The position numbers and the translations under genes were made by a program. 64,000 bases of DNA from the NCBI GenBank assembly GCA_000507305.1, contig DF239537.1, positions 122,677 to 186,676 on the forward strand, in the 5' to 3' direction. The notes beneath the pieces were generated by a model. The model did no database searches. It saw only the letters and a list, made by a program, of their open reading frames with translations, and was not told the origin of the DNA. Origin of the DNA: Breviolum minutum Mf 1.05b.01. Taxonomy: Eukaryota > Sar > Dinophyceae > Suessiales > Symbiodiniaceae. Of this stretch, positions 41,932-50,422 are shown one piece after another. How positions within the stretch are numbered: position 1 is the stretch's first letter; the number at the start of each line of letters is the position of its first letter.

Positions 41932-43545
41932 CTTTAATAAACGTAATATATATATAATCAGTGTTGGCAGAGGGAAGAAACCAAGAAAATACTTGTGTCA
42001 TTCCTCCGACATTGCTGCCATTTGCATTTTGTTGGCCCAGCCGTCGGAGAAACACACGTGGCTTGAGATAATAAGTAGTTCAAAGATGTTTGAACATAAT
42101 GGACAACACTTTTGTCCAACTATGCATAGGGGTGCACTTTGAAGTTGATTCTTTGCACACATCCTACATGACAAAAAAAAGGATCCTTTGCCCGAAAGGT
42201 CAAGTCTTGGTAAACACGCTTTGGGCATAGGGGCACAGTTTGCAGATGTTTAAGTAAAAACCTTTCACTCGCTTCAGCGACCGGCCATGGCGGAGAATGG
42301 TGTTGGTTCCATCCAGCCTAAACCTTTGCTGTGTATGACGCCAGTGGTTGCTAGTTTGGGCAGCTGGAACTTAAAGTTCAAAAAAACCGATGGCAAAAAT
42401 ATGGAAGAATCATGAGTCGCATAGTATGATGGTTGTTCGCATCAAATGGCCATGTACCCCAACAATAGTTCTGTTTTTTGGTTCTGCCACTTGTGCTGAC
42501 TGTTACAGTCCAAAGGGTTTGTCCTCAGCAAACATGGACGATTTCTATGTTTTCGACGGGTGCACCCCCCCCCGCCATGATGAGTGAGTCAAATTGAGTT
42601 ACTGTATAAAAAACATCACGTCAGATGCTTCCGGGCTCTGTTTTCAACTCTAGATTACCACTTTTTGTGTTGGAACATGTTGGAAGAACTTGAGGGAAAA
42701 AACAATCATGTGTAGATAGTACATATTTATACATACATGTATATATATATATACATATCATACACCGACCTTCACCAAGAACAATGACACGTCAAGTAGT
42801 ATGTCAAGATATGTCAAGATATGTCAAGATATGTCAAGATGGTGGGTGTTGATGAACTTCGCCGCCTAGCAGCTTCCGAGGCGAAGCACAAGTACAAGAC
42901 GTCAGAGGTGCCAAAATTGACATGCCGACTGGGAACCCCAACAGTGAGGATTATGCGGATGAAATTGCCAAGAATTGTTTTGTTTGATGTGGATTTATGT
43001 GGGATGTTTGTTGCAAATTGTGTTTCACCAATAGCTCAGCTTCCCATTTTAGATGTTTTTTTGAACTGTTCTCCAAAAAGGGATCCTAGCATGAATGCAT
43101 TGACAGTAAGGATTCCATAACCATTTTTTTTTCTCATGTTTTTCTCATTATAATTCGGTCATTTTTGGACATGAAATCGCATGGCTTGGGGGCGATTTGG
43201 TAGAGCCTGCGAGAGGCTGTGAAAGATGGAAAACGGAAATGATCCTTCTACGGATTCAGAATTTTTGGGCCTAAAATATTACTGCAGGTTCTTTCTCCAG
43301 TTTCTTGAAGGTTTTTCCCTGGGATTTTTCCTTGTCCAAGCGTCCTTTTCAATACAGTTTTTGTTGGGTTCCAAATGACAATACTGCGGTCGTCGCTACC
43401 ATCAGGTGACTCTGTTCCCTCAGAGCAATTCAAACGTCTACTGAAGCAGTTGGAACGGCAGCAGCCTGGACCAACATGTTGGGAACGGTTGCTACCAAGG
43501 GAAGTGGTACTGGTTCAGAAATTCGGCGAGAAAACCACCTGGGAT
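33605..43545 (+). CDS. Split protein kinase, AGC/PDK1-like (gene model)
   Basis: Serine/threonine protein kinase domain assembled from these exons: 33605-33761 (glycine loop, VK lysine), 34022-34092 and 34652-34745 (helix C to hinge), 34939-34999, 35263-35323 (helix E), 35584-35618 (catalytic loop), 36134-36196 (DFG), 36589-36670 and 37294-37346 (activation segment to PPE), 38192-38241 and 38894-39034 (helix F-G), 41270-41330, 41590-41660, 42839-42943 and 43391-43545 (C-terminal part). Most junction phases fit. SDAWALGCLLYQLLTGRPP is closest to PDK1 (SDLWALGCIIYQLVAGLPP). Catalytic Lys, Asp (SDLKPEN) and DFG Asp are kept, so it should be active; the HRD Arg is Ser. The C-terminus is uncertain, and so is the N-terminus. 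Confidence 0.82.
34022..34745 (+). CDS. Kinase exons: helix C to hinge
   Basis: Exon 34022-34092 reads PWQVINTKTMEELGYEAQPF IDS and ends at a GA donor (TCAG|GAAAAA); exon 34652-34745 reads CLSFLQLDHPQGIARMVAAF and RYRDGAYLVLE and ends at GT (GGA|GTGCCC). The junction makes an Asp codon where the conserved helix-C Glu is expected (alignment inferred). LDHPQGIARM is the L-HP-I motif with one extra residue. All three phases (into, between and out) match the neighbouring exons. Confidence 0.72.
34939..34999 (+). CDS. Kinase exon: hinge, helix D
   Basis: The acceptor TTCGAAG is followed by YAHKGDLHNMLCSLGKFQE, then GAG|GTCAGT. With the preceding exon this gives LVLE-YAHKGDLHNML, the usual kinase hinge pattern. 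The frame continues open to 35033 if the donor is not used. Confidence 0.7.
35263..35618 (+). CDS. Kinase exons: helix E and catalytic loop
   Basis: Exon 35263-35323 reads DVAQFFVGEVVAALCAIHNT (helix E). Exon 35584-35618 reads FVYSDLKPENV. The split codon gives Gly, so the joined text is AIHNTGFVYSDLKPENV. Asp, Lys and Asn of DLKPEN are intact. The residue before the Asp is Ser, not Arg, so this is a non-RD kinase. Donors are GT in both. Confidence 0.85.
36134..36196 (+). CDS. Kinase exon: DFG
   Basis: After GGAAAG the frame reads ITSSNHAKLTDFGGCRPITE E, then GAG|GTGGAG. LTDFG is the Mg2+-binding motif. The exon continues in phase 0 from ENV and into AAVNCRRALL. Confidence 0.85.
36589..37346 (+). 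CDS. Kinase exons: activation segment
   Basis: Exon 36589-36670 reads AAVNCRRALLKRLRDGDWRA QDGLFKP; exon 37294-37346 reads IIDDGRVEGTMIYLPPE. Together they give a long activation segment, with DFG to PPE about 55 residues (usually 20-35), and end in GTMIYLPPE, the APE-type motif. Both junctions are in phase. A foldback element (37141-37253) sits in the intron between them. Confidence 0.8.
37141..37253. mobile_element. Foldback element, family 1, in kinase intron
   Basis: The left arm TACCCCCCTGAAATCTAATA and the right arm (reverse complement TACACCCCCGAAAACTAACA) pair. It lies 40 bp upstream of a kinase exon, wholly inside an intron. Confidence 0.7.
37354..38191. other. Kinase intron
   Basis: AT-rich, with short (TA)n tracts and a foldback element of another family at 38057-38158. 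It is flanked by kinase exons 37294-37346 and 38192-38241. No other exon is recognised. Confidence 0.6.
38057..38158. mobile_element. Foldback element, family 3
   Basis: CCTAAAATGGTGG at 38057-38069 is the exact reverse complement of CCACCATTTTAGG at 38146-38158. The next inner segments (CCCCAAAAACACCCC and GGGTTTGTTGGGG) pair roughly as well. It ends 33 bp before the kinase exon at 38192. Confidence 0.6.
38192..38241 (+). CDS. Kinase exon: helix F
   Basis: After CTTCCACAG the frame reads VVKGGIPTLASDAWAL and then half of a Gly codon; it ends at GG|GTGCGG. ASDAWALG is the kinase helix F Asp-Trp segment. It joins the next exon in phase. Confidence 0.85.
38894..39034 (+). CDS. Kinase exon: helix F-G
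   Basis: After TTGCAG the frame reads CLLYQLLTGRPPVWDRYSES, AFWDPKTSSLPIQLDVQGGA and TPKGKL, then a split Arg codon and GT. With the previous exon this gives SDAWALGCLLYQLLTGRPPV. An insert (AFWDPKTSSLPIQLDVQGG) follows helix G. Confidence 0.82.
39035..41269. other. Kinase intron with repeat array
   Basis: Contains (TA)n tracts and the large ACC/ACT array at 40266-40590. Two readings between 39880 and 41220 look open, but they lack splice support. I see no firm exon. Confidence 0.5.
40266..40590. repeat. CAA / CTA / (ACCACT)n array
   Basis: Starts with CAA units, passes to CTA units and then to a hexamer-like ACCACT array interrupted by TTCC and CTA blocks. All six frames are open because of the period, so the poly-Leu, poly-Thr, poly-Ser and Tyr/His frames are not genes. 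Confidence 0.95.
41270..41330 (+). CDS. Kinase gene: downstream exon
   Basis: After GTGGTAG one base completes the split Arg codon of exon 38894-39034 and the frame reads DHVLVDEPAYGPAQIFERIR. PAQIFERIR resembles PDK1's helix after the G helix (LIFQKI). The exon appears to end at a GA donor (CGC|GAATGA), since the next codons are Glu then stop. Confidence 0.62.
41590..41660 (+). CDS. Kinase gene: downstream exon
   Basis: After TACGTCAG the frame reads EIRSRIVSFTLDDGTPRLEG PGIG. It continues in phase 0 from the previous exon (ERIR-EIRSRI). Donor not certain. Function unknown; probably the C-lobe end or a linker. Confidence 0.5.
41832..41930. repeat. (CAAT)n microsatellite
   Basis: About 24 units of CAAT/ATCA with a few variants at the left end (ACCAATTA). 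Confidence 0.95.
42801..42840. repeat. Four exact 10-bp repeats at an exon acceptor
   Basis: ATGTCAAGAT occurs four times in tandem (42801-42840). Each unit ends with an AAG|AT that could serve as a 3' splice site, and the exon reading starts in the last copy. Confidence 0.9.
42839..42943 (+). CDS. Kinase gene: C-terminal exon
   Basis: The frame reads MVGVDELRRLAASEAKHKYK and TSEVPKLTCRLGTPT, then the strong donor ACA|GTGAGG. DELRRLAAS fits a kinase C-lobe helix I (DPxxRxG/ELRxLA-type), but that is inference. It is helical and charged throughout. Confidence 0.55.
43391..43545 (+). CDS. Kinase gene: possible C-terminal domain exon
   Basis: The frame reads LPSGDSVPSEQFKRLLKQLE, RQQPGPTCWERLLPREVVLV and QKFGEKTTWD, then GT. 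WERLLPREVVLVQKFGEK could be the first strand of a PH-like domain, as PDK1 has at its C-terminus; not proven. The ATG at 43376 is a further candidate start of the open frame. Confidence 0.5.
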
Positions 43546-44139
43546 GTATGAAACCTTAAAAATAATGGGATAAGCTACCTACCTCAAGTGGGTTAGCCGG
43601 AGTGGTGCAGGATATTTCCATGTCTTGAAGCCCTTTTGAGTGGAAGACTGAAAGGAGTTGAAGTTGGGATGATTACAACTATTCAATGTCATTTAAAAGT
43701 CTACTCAAGTACCGCCACGCTACATCTAGTATCCATATAAACTCGAATGGTATTGGAAGAGACATTAAGAGAATTGAGGTCAGTGTGACGCTTGTGTGCT
43801 GCCGAGGGATCTTCGTTTATACCACCTCATCACCCATCACACTCTTTTTGTTTGGGAGTAGAACCCCAGGTTTCACCAAGTTTGTTGATGTTTGAAACGT
43901 AGTAAATTGAAGGAAATTTGACAGATATCAACCATCACAATCAACCTCTAACTCCACTGTGTTTCGTTTTTTCGACACTTCACATATATGTCACATGACA
44001 GAGGGTTTTTCAAGTTGTAGCCACAAAATTTAAGATTCGAACCGGCGGAAGATTTGGTCACAACAAATACTGTATACAAAAATGGCATTCAACTTCACTG
44101 GACTCCAGAATCTAGGTGGTGGTGTCAAATATTTTCGAA

Positions 44140-44247
44140 TACACCCCCCGAAGAAAAACATAGCCCCTGAAAGGTTACGATTCTTAAAGGGAACTAGTAG
44201 TCTTCCAACCATCATTTTCAGGGGCTATGTTAAACTTCGGGAGGGTA
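44140..44247. mobile_element. Foldback element, family 1
   Basis: The left arm TACACCCCCCGAAGAAAAAC, then ATAGCCCCTGAAA, pairs with a right arm whose reverse complement is TACCCTCCCGAAGTTTAACA then TAGCCCCTGAAAA. The core carries the same GTCTTCCAACCATC motif as the copies at 26057 and 29089, in inverted orientation. Confidence 0.75.
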
Positions 44248-44768
44248 TGTTTTAATTTTCAACCCTATTTGGGGAAGATTCCCATTTTGACAAATATTTT
44301 TCAATTGGGTTGAAACCACAAAACTAGAAATCCATTTGCAACGAAGGTATGTCCATGAGCTTGCTTCCTTGCGCTCTGAGAATATCATGCAGTGGCAGGG
44401 AGAAATGGGTCTTTCATCGCAGAAGCTGGATATGGAGAACTGGGTGATTGGGTTTGTTTGAGTATGTATACAGATACACAACTGCAAAATACATCCCACA
44501 AAAAACAAACAACTTAAAGTAGATATAGAATATAGAGAGATTATAGTATAGAATTATATACATGTATTGAAAAACCATACTATATCATTTTCGGATGATG
44601 ATAGATTGACTTCACACCCGAAACAATTTGCATGTGTTTGAGGTGTTTGGATCTTTTTTAAACGATAGAATTCCAGACAAATCTTCCGTGAAAACCCTCA
44701 GTGGACCCAGCAGTGGGTTTTCTGAAATCACTTGGTTGTAGTGGAACGGTCGACCTTTCTGTTTTGCA

Positions 44769-44871
44769 GGGTTCCCCACAACTTGGGACCCTAAGGAACA
44801 TGGCGATGCTTGGAATTTCACCTCCAAAATCTGGCCATCTGACTTCCTCGGCACCAGGTCCATCGGGGGCT
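44769..44871 (+). CDS. Candidate exon, unknown protein
   Basis: After TTTTGCAG one frame reads FPTTWDPKEHGDAWNFTSKI and WPSDFLGTRSIGG up to a stop; another reads GSPQLGTLRNMAMLGISPPK and continues into a hydrophobic tail. The first is more protein-like. It may belong to the kinase gene (three Trp and charged residues fit a PH-like or globular domain). Confidence 0.42.
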
Positions 44872-45019
44872 AAGAAATGGTTGTACCTGACTTTACTAGC
44901 TATACTGGTGGTTTGGTGGTTCATGGTTCTATATTATACCGGATTATTACTGTATACTGTATAAGTGTTTGTAATGAATCTAGCATATGTATGCACTATG
45001 TTACAAAAAGTATAGTAGT

Positions 45020-45126
45020 AGAATCCACCTGGGGGGAAACTGTTGAAACAAGATCGTGTGTTGAGTTGGTAAATTGCTTTGTTCTCGTGCTGGAAACTGA
45101 CCTAGGCAACTCAAGGAGACTTGGAT
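45020..45126 (+). CDS. Candidate exon, unknown protein
   Basis: The frame reads VVESTWGETVETRSCVELVN and CFVLVLETDLGNSRRLG to a stop. Acceptor unclear. Modest support. Confidence 0.28.
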
Positions 45127-45129
45127 AGG

Positions 45130-46120
45130 TGACGTTCATGACGTAATTATCATCAGCATACTTCTCATATGTTGATGAAATGAAGTTTGTTGCTGATATC
45201 GCCATAGAACAGGGTTTTCAAGTCAAATAGCAACAGTGTTCATCGTAGTGTTACGTGGCAACAATTACTGTACTGGTACCACACGCTATGCGTGCAGACG
45301 TCAGTGACTAGGGACAAGCAGATTGAATGAGCTGTAGTTTTAGCAACCAGCTTTACTCCCATTGAAGAAGATATGTAGCACTTTTTTACGCAGCAAACAT
45401 AGTGGATGGGCTAATCCTGACAGAAATAGACACTGAGTGCATGAAGGACCAAGTTTACTTAGAACCAGGCCTCCGACATATTCCTTAGCTTTGCTCGTAG
45501 CTGGAAGGTCTAAAATACATTTTTTTAATGGTGATTATTTGTTATTCGTTTTGAAAAAAAACAATGCTTTTTTTCCCTGACGGGACTCTTTCGAAATTTC
45601 ACCCACTTCCTTATTGTCACTTTTGGGGGGGAATTCAACATAGCTTCTGATCATATTTGAGCTAGGCAAGGACATGATCGGCCAAGGTCAGTCTCAAGAG
45701 AAGTGTCAGATTTGAAAGTCAATGGTTTTAGTGCAATGATTCAATGATGCCCTCAAACTTATGTCATCATTGCATTAAAAGGACCGATATGAAATTGCAC
45801 TAATATGATGTACTCATACGTTTTTTCGAGCATTGATCAAAATCATGTCATTTTTGGATTTATGGAACAGTACGTGGTCTCCTTTTGACTGGAAATCAGT
45901 TTTTGCATATCGCCCACCAAATTGTAATACTAGTCTCACCAACAAACGATAAACGGGAACATTAGAAGGAATATTTGCTGTAAATGTGTCAAGATGTCTG
46001 CAGCTGATCATCTGACAGTGGTGAACAAAGAAAGTATTCCACATGTGGCATATATGGTCCACTCTCCATACTTCCCATATGTACAGATATCCATCCTGGG
46101 GTATTTACAGGGTTGGTGAC
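45130..46120. other. No gene recognised
   Basis: No exon with splice context. It probably separates the kinase gene from the exons of the channel region, but the real gene boundary cannot be placed. Confidence 0.4.
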
Positions 46121-46292
46121 CAACAGTTGGTGTGACAAAGTTTTTGTCCCCAAACCATGCTAGCTGCAGCGGAGGCCACGAAAGCGTGGTGGAGAACTTT
46201 CCTCCTTCGGAAGTGACTGAGACCACGGAAAACACTGCAAACAACACTATCAAAAGCCCAAGTTTTGAACCTTTGCCGCATCTTTTTTGCTG
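46121..46292 (+). CDS. Exon, Ser/Thr/Asn-rich
   Basis: A 57-codon frame without Met reads PTVGVTKFLSPNHASCSGGH, ESVVENFPPSEVTETTENTA and NNTIKSPSFEPLPHLFC. Acceptor AGs lie inside the first part (after GCTGCAG, giving GGHESVVENF). A GA donor may end it. It is disordered and Thr/Asn-rich, as in a cytosolic linker. Confidence 0.5.
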
Positions 46293-46739
46293 ACAGGTTT
46301 TGGGCCCAATAAGTGCCAATTGCCAATAAGCATTCAAGATTTGGGGGAACATGATATGAATAGTGCAAAAAAAGTGCTAGCATGTCATTTTCCGTCATAA
46401 AACCGATGTTGTCAGTTCTTCAAAGGGGGCCTTGAAAGACATAAAAACACAGCACTGGGGGTATCAACATTGAGCCGTCCTTGAAGGTAAGACCTTGGGG
46501 ATGACCACTTCAAAGATGGCGGGAAGAACAGATTTTTTTTTGTTTCGGGCGTTGATTCTTCTTTCATCTTTCTACTAAAAAAGTTGAATATAGACTCACA
46601 AAAAAGTATCTATACCTACATTACATATATACGCATACATATGGATTATGTATTATACATTAATATATAATCATCATTTACAACAATTTATTTTGTTATT
46701 TTTCCGTGAAAAGTGGACCATTTTTAGCAAGCACAACGT

Positions 46740-46900
46740 TTTATCAACTTCGCAACACAAAAACATCACCAGATTCCTCTAAGCCTTTGCACCAAGGTGG
46801 TCTCGTCACAGTTTCTTGGACCGGGCTTGGTGGGATTGGTGAAACCCAAAGGTTTGCCGGTGGGAACTTGAGGGGGAAACCTACACAATTCGGAGGAATC
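46740..46900 (+). CDS. Candidate exon, Gly-rich
   Basis: The frame reads TSPDSSKPLHQGGLVTVSWT, GLGGIGETQRFAGGNLRGKP and TQFGGI, with a second frame (KVVSSQFLGPGLVGLVKPKG) also open. One of the two is probably coding. Splice sites not clear. Confidence 0.35.
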
Positions 46901-47355
46901 TGACAAACAACTGACAGATTTGGTATGTTTTTTTTGTATTGGAAGTGTTTTTTTGTGGGAAATCCGTTGGAAAGTTTCATGTATTGCAAATCGATGCATT
47001 TCTTTGTTTATCTCTTTCGATCTTGTTAACAACAAGCTGAAGGACACTAGGATTTGAATAGGATTTGACAGGCTGCCTTTCTGTTCATGCAGTTCAATTG
47101 AGAGGGGTCTTTCCCTTCATCACGCGGGGTTTCAGAGGCATTCCAATAACAGAAGACGTTTTCCATAAGATCATATAAGATCTACAGTTCCGTATTTGGA
47201 ACGTCTGTAGTACAGTTTCATGAAGTCAACCGAAGTCTTCCTCTGGTTGGCTTGGCATCCTTAAGATATCAAAAGCAAACACCTTACCTGATAATGACAA
47301 AACATCCACATAAAAGCACATCGATGGGATGTATATAAGCATCGTGGCCTTCTGA

Positions 47356-47530
47356 GGGTGGCTGCAATCTTCACTTCTGCTGAGCCACTACCTCCACCCG
47401 ATGAAGGCGGTGACATGATGTCGACGGGGAGAACTAAGTTCAAGGAGGGTGAAGTGGTAGTGATCAGTTCACCCTGGTTCCGAAAAGTTCAAGCTCCAAT
47501 GATCCCACCACCTGTGTATGGGACATTTGG
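47356..47530 (+). CDS. Exon, unknown protein
   Basis: After CTTCTGAG the frame reads VAAIFTSAEPLPPPDEGGDM, MSTGRTKFKEGEVVVISSPW and FRKVQAPMIPPPVYGTFG, then GT. EGEVVVISSPWFRKVQ looks like a beta-rich fold. It is the longest clean open frame in this part. Function unknown. Confidence 0.55.
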
Positions 47531-47732
47531 AGTATGGTCGATCTTAGCCATGCGATATCCGAATCAAAACCCTGGTTGGTTGGGTTTTTAAGGGTATTAT
47601 ATGACTACAGGGATTATTTCATGCGCCATTAGCAGTATCCCCATTAGCCAACCAGCATAAGATGAGACCGGGAATCCTGAAGCTTTTGTTTTTAATTTGG
47701 TAGAGGTGTTTTGGGGGTGTTTCACCTCACAG

Positions 47733-47907
47733 ATTGTTTCTGGAGATTTTTGGCATTTCGTTGCCCTACTGAAACGAGAAGTTAGTAGTGATAACGTAGC
47801 GATAGCCCATCTCCCAGGCAGAAGGGAGGCCATAAGCAAAGTTTTGATATTAGCTTATGACGATTCTATCCACGTTGAAGCCTTGAAGGCCATGGGTTTC
47901 GCGCTTG
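47733..47907 (+). CDS. Exon, unknown helical protein
   Basis: After CCTCACAG the frame reads IVSGDFWHFVALLKREVSSD, NVAIAHLPGRREAISKVLIL and AYDDSIHVEALKAMGFAL, then G|GTGAAT. Clean GT-AG borders and strong helix pattern. It may be an N-terminal cytosolic exon of the channel gene, or another gene. Confidence 0.6.
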
Positions 47908-48156
47908 GTGAATAGATTTTCATGGTGAAATGTGGAAGTTGGTAGTAACAAAACGCGAACCTCGGAACACTTCCAGGAATAGGAACGTCACATCATGATT
48001 TGGCCAAATTCTAGTGACCTTGTGGCTGCTGTTCTTTGTGAACAAACTGAGCTTCTCTACAGCGTTGCCAAAATTTGTCAAGTAAATTTTCTAAAGTTTC
48101 CAATATGATGTTTATATATATATATATGTTTATTTGTTGATCAGATGATACTGTAG

Positions 48157-48333
48157 CACCCATTTTTTCGCACATGTATTTATTCACTGGCATTTTTGTT
48201 GTACCCAACTGACCCTCCCAACCGATCAGCAACCGGATCAAGGGAGCCATGTGGAGATGGTGGTTGGTCCTCCCAAGGAGTCGAAGCCTTTGACGTCACC
48301 CGGATGCCCAAGAAACCTGACAAACGAATTGAG
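48157..48333 (+). CDS. Candidate exon, unknown protein
   Basis: After ACTGTAG the frame reads THFFAHVFIHWHFCCTQLTL, PTDQQPDQGSHVEMVVGPPK and ESKPLTSPGCPRNLTNELR. The second half is clearly protein-like; the first 20 codons are hydrophobic, possibly intron-derived. A competing frame is also open. Confidence 0.42.
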
Positions 48334-48649
48334 ATGTATAGTTGGCACCTTTATTTTTTGCTAGTTTTACTACAAGATTTGACAAATGGTGATATACATG
48401 CAGTAAGACAAATAAGACACAATATGGCAAGATATGATATAATCTTATACATGTAAAAAATCTAGATGTATGATTCACATGATGTACATCGATCGCTTGG
48501 AATTACAAGTACTGGGATAAACACACCAGTGTGCCAATGGGGCATTGCAACAATGTCAGTCCTTTGTTTATGTGAAGATGTACTGGCAATATACATAGAC
48601 ACGATACTGCCAAACCTGACCAACTTGGTAGGTTTATCCCATTATTTAC

Positions 48650-48747
48650 AGGGGGTTTTCTCGAAGCATCAACCCGTTGTTGACTCTCAGGCCTTTGCAA
48701 GAAAGCTCCAGGCGATCGACGTTCGAGGCATGTTTCTGTGTGGACAG
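48650..48747 (+). CDS. Candidate exon, unknown protein
   Basis: After TTTACAG one frame reads GFSRSINPLLTLRPLQESSR and RSTFEACFCVDSG, the other SKHQPVVDSQAFARKLQAID and VRGMFLCGQ. Both are protein-like; the ending GGACAG may be followed by a donor. The frame choice is open. Confidence 0.4.
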
Positions 48748-49534
48748 TGGTTGATGGCAAACTTGCCATGAAGACTGCAATACTCCTATTGTATCCAATT
48801 ATCCATTCCCGTAATATATTACAAATAATTGATGCTATACTGATGTACTGTTATGCTAATTATAAGCAATTGACAATTGATTTATCCAGATGATGTTCAT
48901 GTGCAAGCACATATATATATATATGAATATAATATACATGTTTGGTTTACTGAGGGTAAGCTGACTATTCACTATAGAGAACATGCTGCACATCAATTTT
49001 TGTGCAGTTGACATAATGGCTCTCCAGAAAGCCTCAATTTTGACATGCCCATTTAGTCATTTTTCTGCACGACACGTGTCGACAACTTTACCCATATGCA
49101 TTGAATGATGTTTCTCCAAGAACATCCGCTACATATATTCTCACTGGGAAAAGTATTGAAGGAAGGCCCGCATTGTATCCTTTTTTGGGTCACGGTACGT
49201 ACGCTGATTTTAAGAAACTAAACTGCCGTATCACGCATTCCTTTGGCGTTTCCCCAACGCATCAAATTTGGATTGAACTTTTATTCGGCTTTTCGGCGTA
49301 CCTGCTTGGTACTTGCTGGAACTACCAGAGTCTCAATTGGATTTATGGTACTGTACCTGTACATGCATATATGATATGATATACACAGTTGGTTCCATGT
49401 GTTTTTTCAATGTTGCTTCATTTGGTTGAAGCAACTCCAACAGTTTGCCCCTACTCAAGTGTTTTTTGTTTGTTTGTTTGTTTTTTTATCCTCTTGGGCA
49501 TTGTACCAAAAACTCCCTCGTTTTTTTTTTTCAG

Positions 49535-49798
49535 GATGAGGATGAGGATGAGGAACTTGTCGTCAACAATGGCAGAGGCCCAGAGGCCAGGTTCATCACC
49601 AAGATCTGGGGCCAAGGTCACAGGACATTCACCAAATGTGAGACTTCTTACAACTACAAGGCAGTTTCCAAAAATAGGGCAACCACTGTTAAAACAAATG
49701 CTGGTGGGCAAGAGAAAGGTTTTGAAGAATATTTAGCTCGCGATCCACTTGCTGGTTGCCCCACTTGTGAAATGTTCGAACTTCACACTGTGGACGGA
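49535..49798 (+). CDS. Exon, acidic start, Cys-containing
   Basis: A 15-T tract ending TTTTTCAG is followed by DEDEDEELVVNNGRGPEARF, ITKIWGQGHRTFTKCETSYN, YKAVSKNRATTVKTNAGGQE, KGFEEYLARDPLAGCPTCEM and FELHTVDG. It ends at a GA donor in phase 0 with the next exon. A second frame (MRMRNLSSTMAEAQRPGSSP) is open over most of it; I prefer the first because it is longer and continues in phase into 49848-50000. Confidence 0.58.
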
Positions 49799-49847
49799 GA
49801 TGATGTTTGATATGTAGTGAAAAACCAAATTGTCATGACATTTTCAG

Positions 49848-50000
49848 AGTTCAGGCCAGTCTTCTTGTCGTGAATTTATTCCCCATTGTCACCCTTTGTC
49901 CACTCTGGCAGCACAGGTCAAATCGACTATGCAACGCTGTGCAGCATTCTTGCAAAGTGACACCTATGACCCTTGCATTGAACATTTGGAGAAAGGAGGG
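49848..50000 (+). CDS. Exon, Cys- and His-containing
   Basis: After ACATTTTCAG the frame reads SSGQSSCREFIPHCHPLSTL, AAQVKSTMQRCAAFLQSDTY and DPCIEHLEKGG. Four cysteines lie in helical surroundings. A GA donor (GGG|GAAATT) keeps phase 0 to the next exon. Strongly protein-like; no known domain recognised. Confidence 0.6.
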
Positions 50001-50072
50001 GAAATTCACATATCATATATTGTATATATATAATATATTACATTATATAATATATACGTTGGCTACATGCAG

Positions 50073-50228
50073 TGCTTGGCCCGCGTTCTGACCGAACAAA
50101 ACTGTAGCAACATGTCATGTGTTGGGGGTCTGAAAGTGGCAAGCTTTGAAGTTCGTGGCCATGTTGTTGGTGGTGAGGATTGTTCAACTCTACTGTATCC
50201 GCTTGATAAGCTGTACCAAACAATGTAT
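50073..50228 (+). CDS. Exon, Cys-containing, before channel S1
   Basis: After CTACATGCAG the frame reads CLARVLTEQNCSNMSCVGGL, KVASFEVRGHVVGGEDCSTL and LYPLDKLYQTMY up to a stop at 50229. A GT inside (AACAT|GTCATG) would join it in phase to the S1 exon. If the stop is used, this is the C-terminus of a separate gene. Confidence 0.55.
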
Positions 50229-50313
50229 TAAAACAATGGTGGCTGAAGCAGTGCTTCTGTTGTTTTTGCCAAGATTGTCGAATGACTATAGTTGTAGGTA
50301 TCCCTTGTACCAG

Positions 50314-50422
50314 TGACAATTCTTGGAACGTTCGAATTGAGGAATTGGTGATTGGCATAATGATTACTGTTAACTCCCTCGTCATGGCAGTGGAGTTTGA
50401 ATTTTCAGGCGGGAAAAAGGGG
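50314..50422 (+). CDS. Channel exon: S1
   Basis: After TTGTACCAG the frame reads DNSWNVRIEELVIGIMITVN then SLVMAVEFEFSGGKKG. IEELVIGIMITVNSLVMAVE is the first transmembrane helix, with the usual Asn after the hydrophobic start and E-F-x-G at its end. The frame is open to 50478, so the donor is not certain. Confidence 0.7.
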
